Below, piece by piece: positions 62,101 through 64,000 of a stretch of 64,000 nucleotides of DNA (position 1 is the stretch's first letter; the number at the start of each line of letters is the position of its first letter). The notes below the pieces were generated by a model. It did not search any database. It saw only the letters and a program-made list of their open reading frames with translations, and was not told the DNA's origin. A program made the position numbers and the translations under genes. The DNA is from Eudromia elegans (lineage: Eukaryota > Chordata > Aves > Tinamiformes > Tinamidae), in NCBI GenBank assembly GCA_003342815.1, contig PTEX01000144.1, positions 1,867,937 through 1,931,936 of the forward strand. The letters are read 5' to 3'.

Positions 62101-64000
62101 AGATAAGCAACAGTCTGTTTAAACTGCAGAGACTTACAAAAAAGTCAGTCAATCAAGAGTCCTCTTTTTCAGGATATAGCTTGTGTATAGCTATGTATGA
62201 ATGATTTGGACAATTAGGTGGAAAACATGGAATTAGAGTTAGCCTTCACGTAAGCAGATTAATTCTTCACTCTGAGTGAAATCAGTCAAACTTATAGCAG
62301 GACTTAGAATGTTACAGAAACACTTGGGGGTTTTTTCCCCTCTCTTTCTGATGGGATGTTTATCCCCATCTGAGATGACAGAGAGCAGTGCAGCTGGCTG
62401 TGCAAGCTTTAAAGGGGCTTTGAAACCACCCTTTTAGTCATCCATCTGTTGAAGGCCAGACCATCTTGATAAGGAAAGCTCATTGACAACAAAGTTGTTC
62501 TGTCCTTGTAACTCTTCCCAGAAAACTTTTCAGAGCTCTATAGAGTATTTTGAGCATCTTAGGACAATTATACATCTGAAAAATTTTAGGCACTCAAAGT
62601 TATCTTCATCAATATGACTAGAAATCATTGCAGCCATCTCAGAAATCATCTTGCCTTACATTTATGTCGTAATGGAGACAAAAATAACTTTCATGTGACA
62701 TGGTCCAAAAGTCACTCAAAAAGATATTTAGAATTATCATCCAGCTTCATCTGCACTTTCAAAGATCTTTCTCTTTAGCCTACTGATAATAAATGTCATG
62801 TATCTTTCACACTCATGTCAGCAAAGAAAAAGCATCTCTGCAGCGGGCTTAACATTCTTTCATCCCTTAAAAATGATGGACAACCACAGCAGGAGATTAC
62901 AATGTCAACGACTGAGACGTTAATCCATCTAACTTTTTAAAAACTTCTTTTAATACCTGAACAACCCTCTTTCACAAAGACCAAAAGTCTCAGTAGATAA
63001 CTTCTTTTTTTAACAGTAGCAGCCTTGTGTTACTATTACCAGCAGCCACCAGGTACAGAATTCTCAGCAGTTTTGTTGTGATACAGATAATGCTCTTTAG
63101 AAAATACTGTGAATGTTAAGTGTTAAGAAGTGTAGCTATAATGTGACTGCTGTCATCATCTCAGTCACTTATACACCAAGATCTGTCACAAATCACTCAT
63201 CAAGGATTCAAATTCTGACTGTTATTTTCAAAAAAAAAACCTGAAAGAAACAAAACATTTTGCTTGTCTGTTGTCCTTCTATTAACTCAGGAAAAACAGA
63301 CTCACAGGGACAGGTCAGGAAGGACCACCAGGCATGACTTGATCTTATGCCCTGCCCTAAAGAAGGAATCAGGAAAAAAAATGCACAGAGTTTAGAAAAC
63401 TATTTCTGAAATATACATTTGGATATTGAAACCTTTCTAGTCTACTGAATCTATTGCAACTTATTGCACAAGCTAAAACAAGACGACGCCATTTATTGAA
63501 AACCTTTGTGTCAATTGGCAAGACTGTATTAGAAAGCTGTCAGTGATACTCTGTCTATCTTAGCATACAGAAACCGGAATGTTAGAGAATATTTACTAGT
63601 AATTTGTATCTACAGTGGTCCTGAAATCATTTAGCATTACCTCGATCACCTAGTCAGAAGACAGCATTCACTTTTATAAAGGTTATATTAGATTTTCTGC
63701 CATTCTATATTTCGTTTCATTATATTTCTTGCTTTACATGTAAGAGGAATGCTCTGGGTCATTAAATCCTTTCAACAGCGAGTGCTACAGTGCAAGTCTA
63801 CAATACAGACTGATCAGAGGTTTGCTATTGCTGCAGGAGACCCAGGCATATTCAAGCCCTGCAGCTCTTACCTTTTGGACTTCAGACCAGCAAGGGTGCT
63901 CAAGAACCCACAGAAGTTTGATTGTTTCATAGCTAAAAAATCTCAAAAACATAACCTCAAAAACTCAGTCTCAAAAAAGATGACCTTGACAAAGTGGTTA

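Larger units (their letters stand above)
51746..64000. other. Unique AT-rich non-coding DNA with long A/T tracts
   Basis: About 12.2 kb with no recognisable gene or CR1 copy. Several long A/T tracts are present (T17 at 53679, A25 at 56134, A40 at 59110). Open frames are at most 103 codons. Two are worth a look: 59413-59598 on the minus strand, and the 60321-60654 region, which is open on both strands because it is GC-richer. Both are covered under findings or rejections. Confidence 0.55.

Noticed and set aside
1..64000. CRISPR arrays, tRNA or rRNA genes, mitochondrial insertions, endogenous retroviral gag/pol/env genes
   Set aside because: I looked for regularly spaced repeats, cloverleaf-type internal promoter boxes and retroviral motifs by eye and saw none. 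A systematic scan with dedicated tools could still find small or decayed examples.

Overview
The window looks like vertebrate nuclear DNA, most likely from a bird. The only abundant interspersed repeat is the CR1 LINE. Two of the five copies end in the typical sauropsid CR1 3' tail, with repeats of ATTCTATG. I see no SINE families or mammalian-type L1 copies. Overall repeat density is low (CR1 covers roughly 7%), base composition is AT-rich by eye, and CpG is scarce. CR1 is also common in crocodilians and turtles, so 'bird' is an inference and the species cannot be named.

I found no protein-coding gene I can recognise, no convincing exon chain, no tRNA or rRNA, no CRISPR array and no bacterial or viral gene cluster. 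Nearly all open frames are 60 to 120 codons, scattered on both strands, often overlapping and without family signatures. That is what chance gives in 64 kb. The exceptions are retrotransposon-derived: CR1 reverse-transcriptase frames at about 25.2-25.8 kb and 35.2-37.0 kb, and a short frame at 47.58-47.80 kb that reads like an ancient LINE reverse transcriptase unrelated to the local CR1 copies. The window is best described as a gene desert or the inside of a very large intron.

Layout: 1-7.1 kb is unique AT-rich DNA. At 7.14-8.43 kb a pair of matching inverted repeats about 1.2 kb apart may bound an old DNA transposon. 8.4-21.9 kb is unique DNA with small tandem duplications. At 21.86-22.06 kb lies a long TTCC microsatellite with an unresolved base. 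At 24.69-25.81 kb two CR1 tails lie in the same orientation. 25.8-34.9 kb is unique DNA with microsatellites and a near-palindromic X-box-like motif. At 34.95-37.11 kb lies the longest CR1 copy (about 2.15 kb, plus strand), followed at 37.52 kb by a roughly 90 bp CR1 tail pointing the other way. 37.6-50.4 kb is unique DNA with a small CpG cluster at 44.7-44.95 kb and the ancient LINE fragment at 47.6 kb. At 50.45-51.75 kb lies an old CR1 copy (minus strand). 51.7-64 kb is unique DNA with several long A/T tracts, including a 40 bp A-tract with an unresolved base.

I found no clear new biological system. The best leads are the ancient LINE frame, the inverted-repeat pair, the CpG cluster, and several segments with good splice signals and an open frame. 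All of these need comparative or transcript data.
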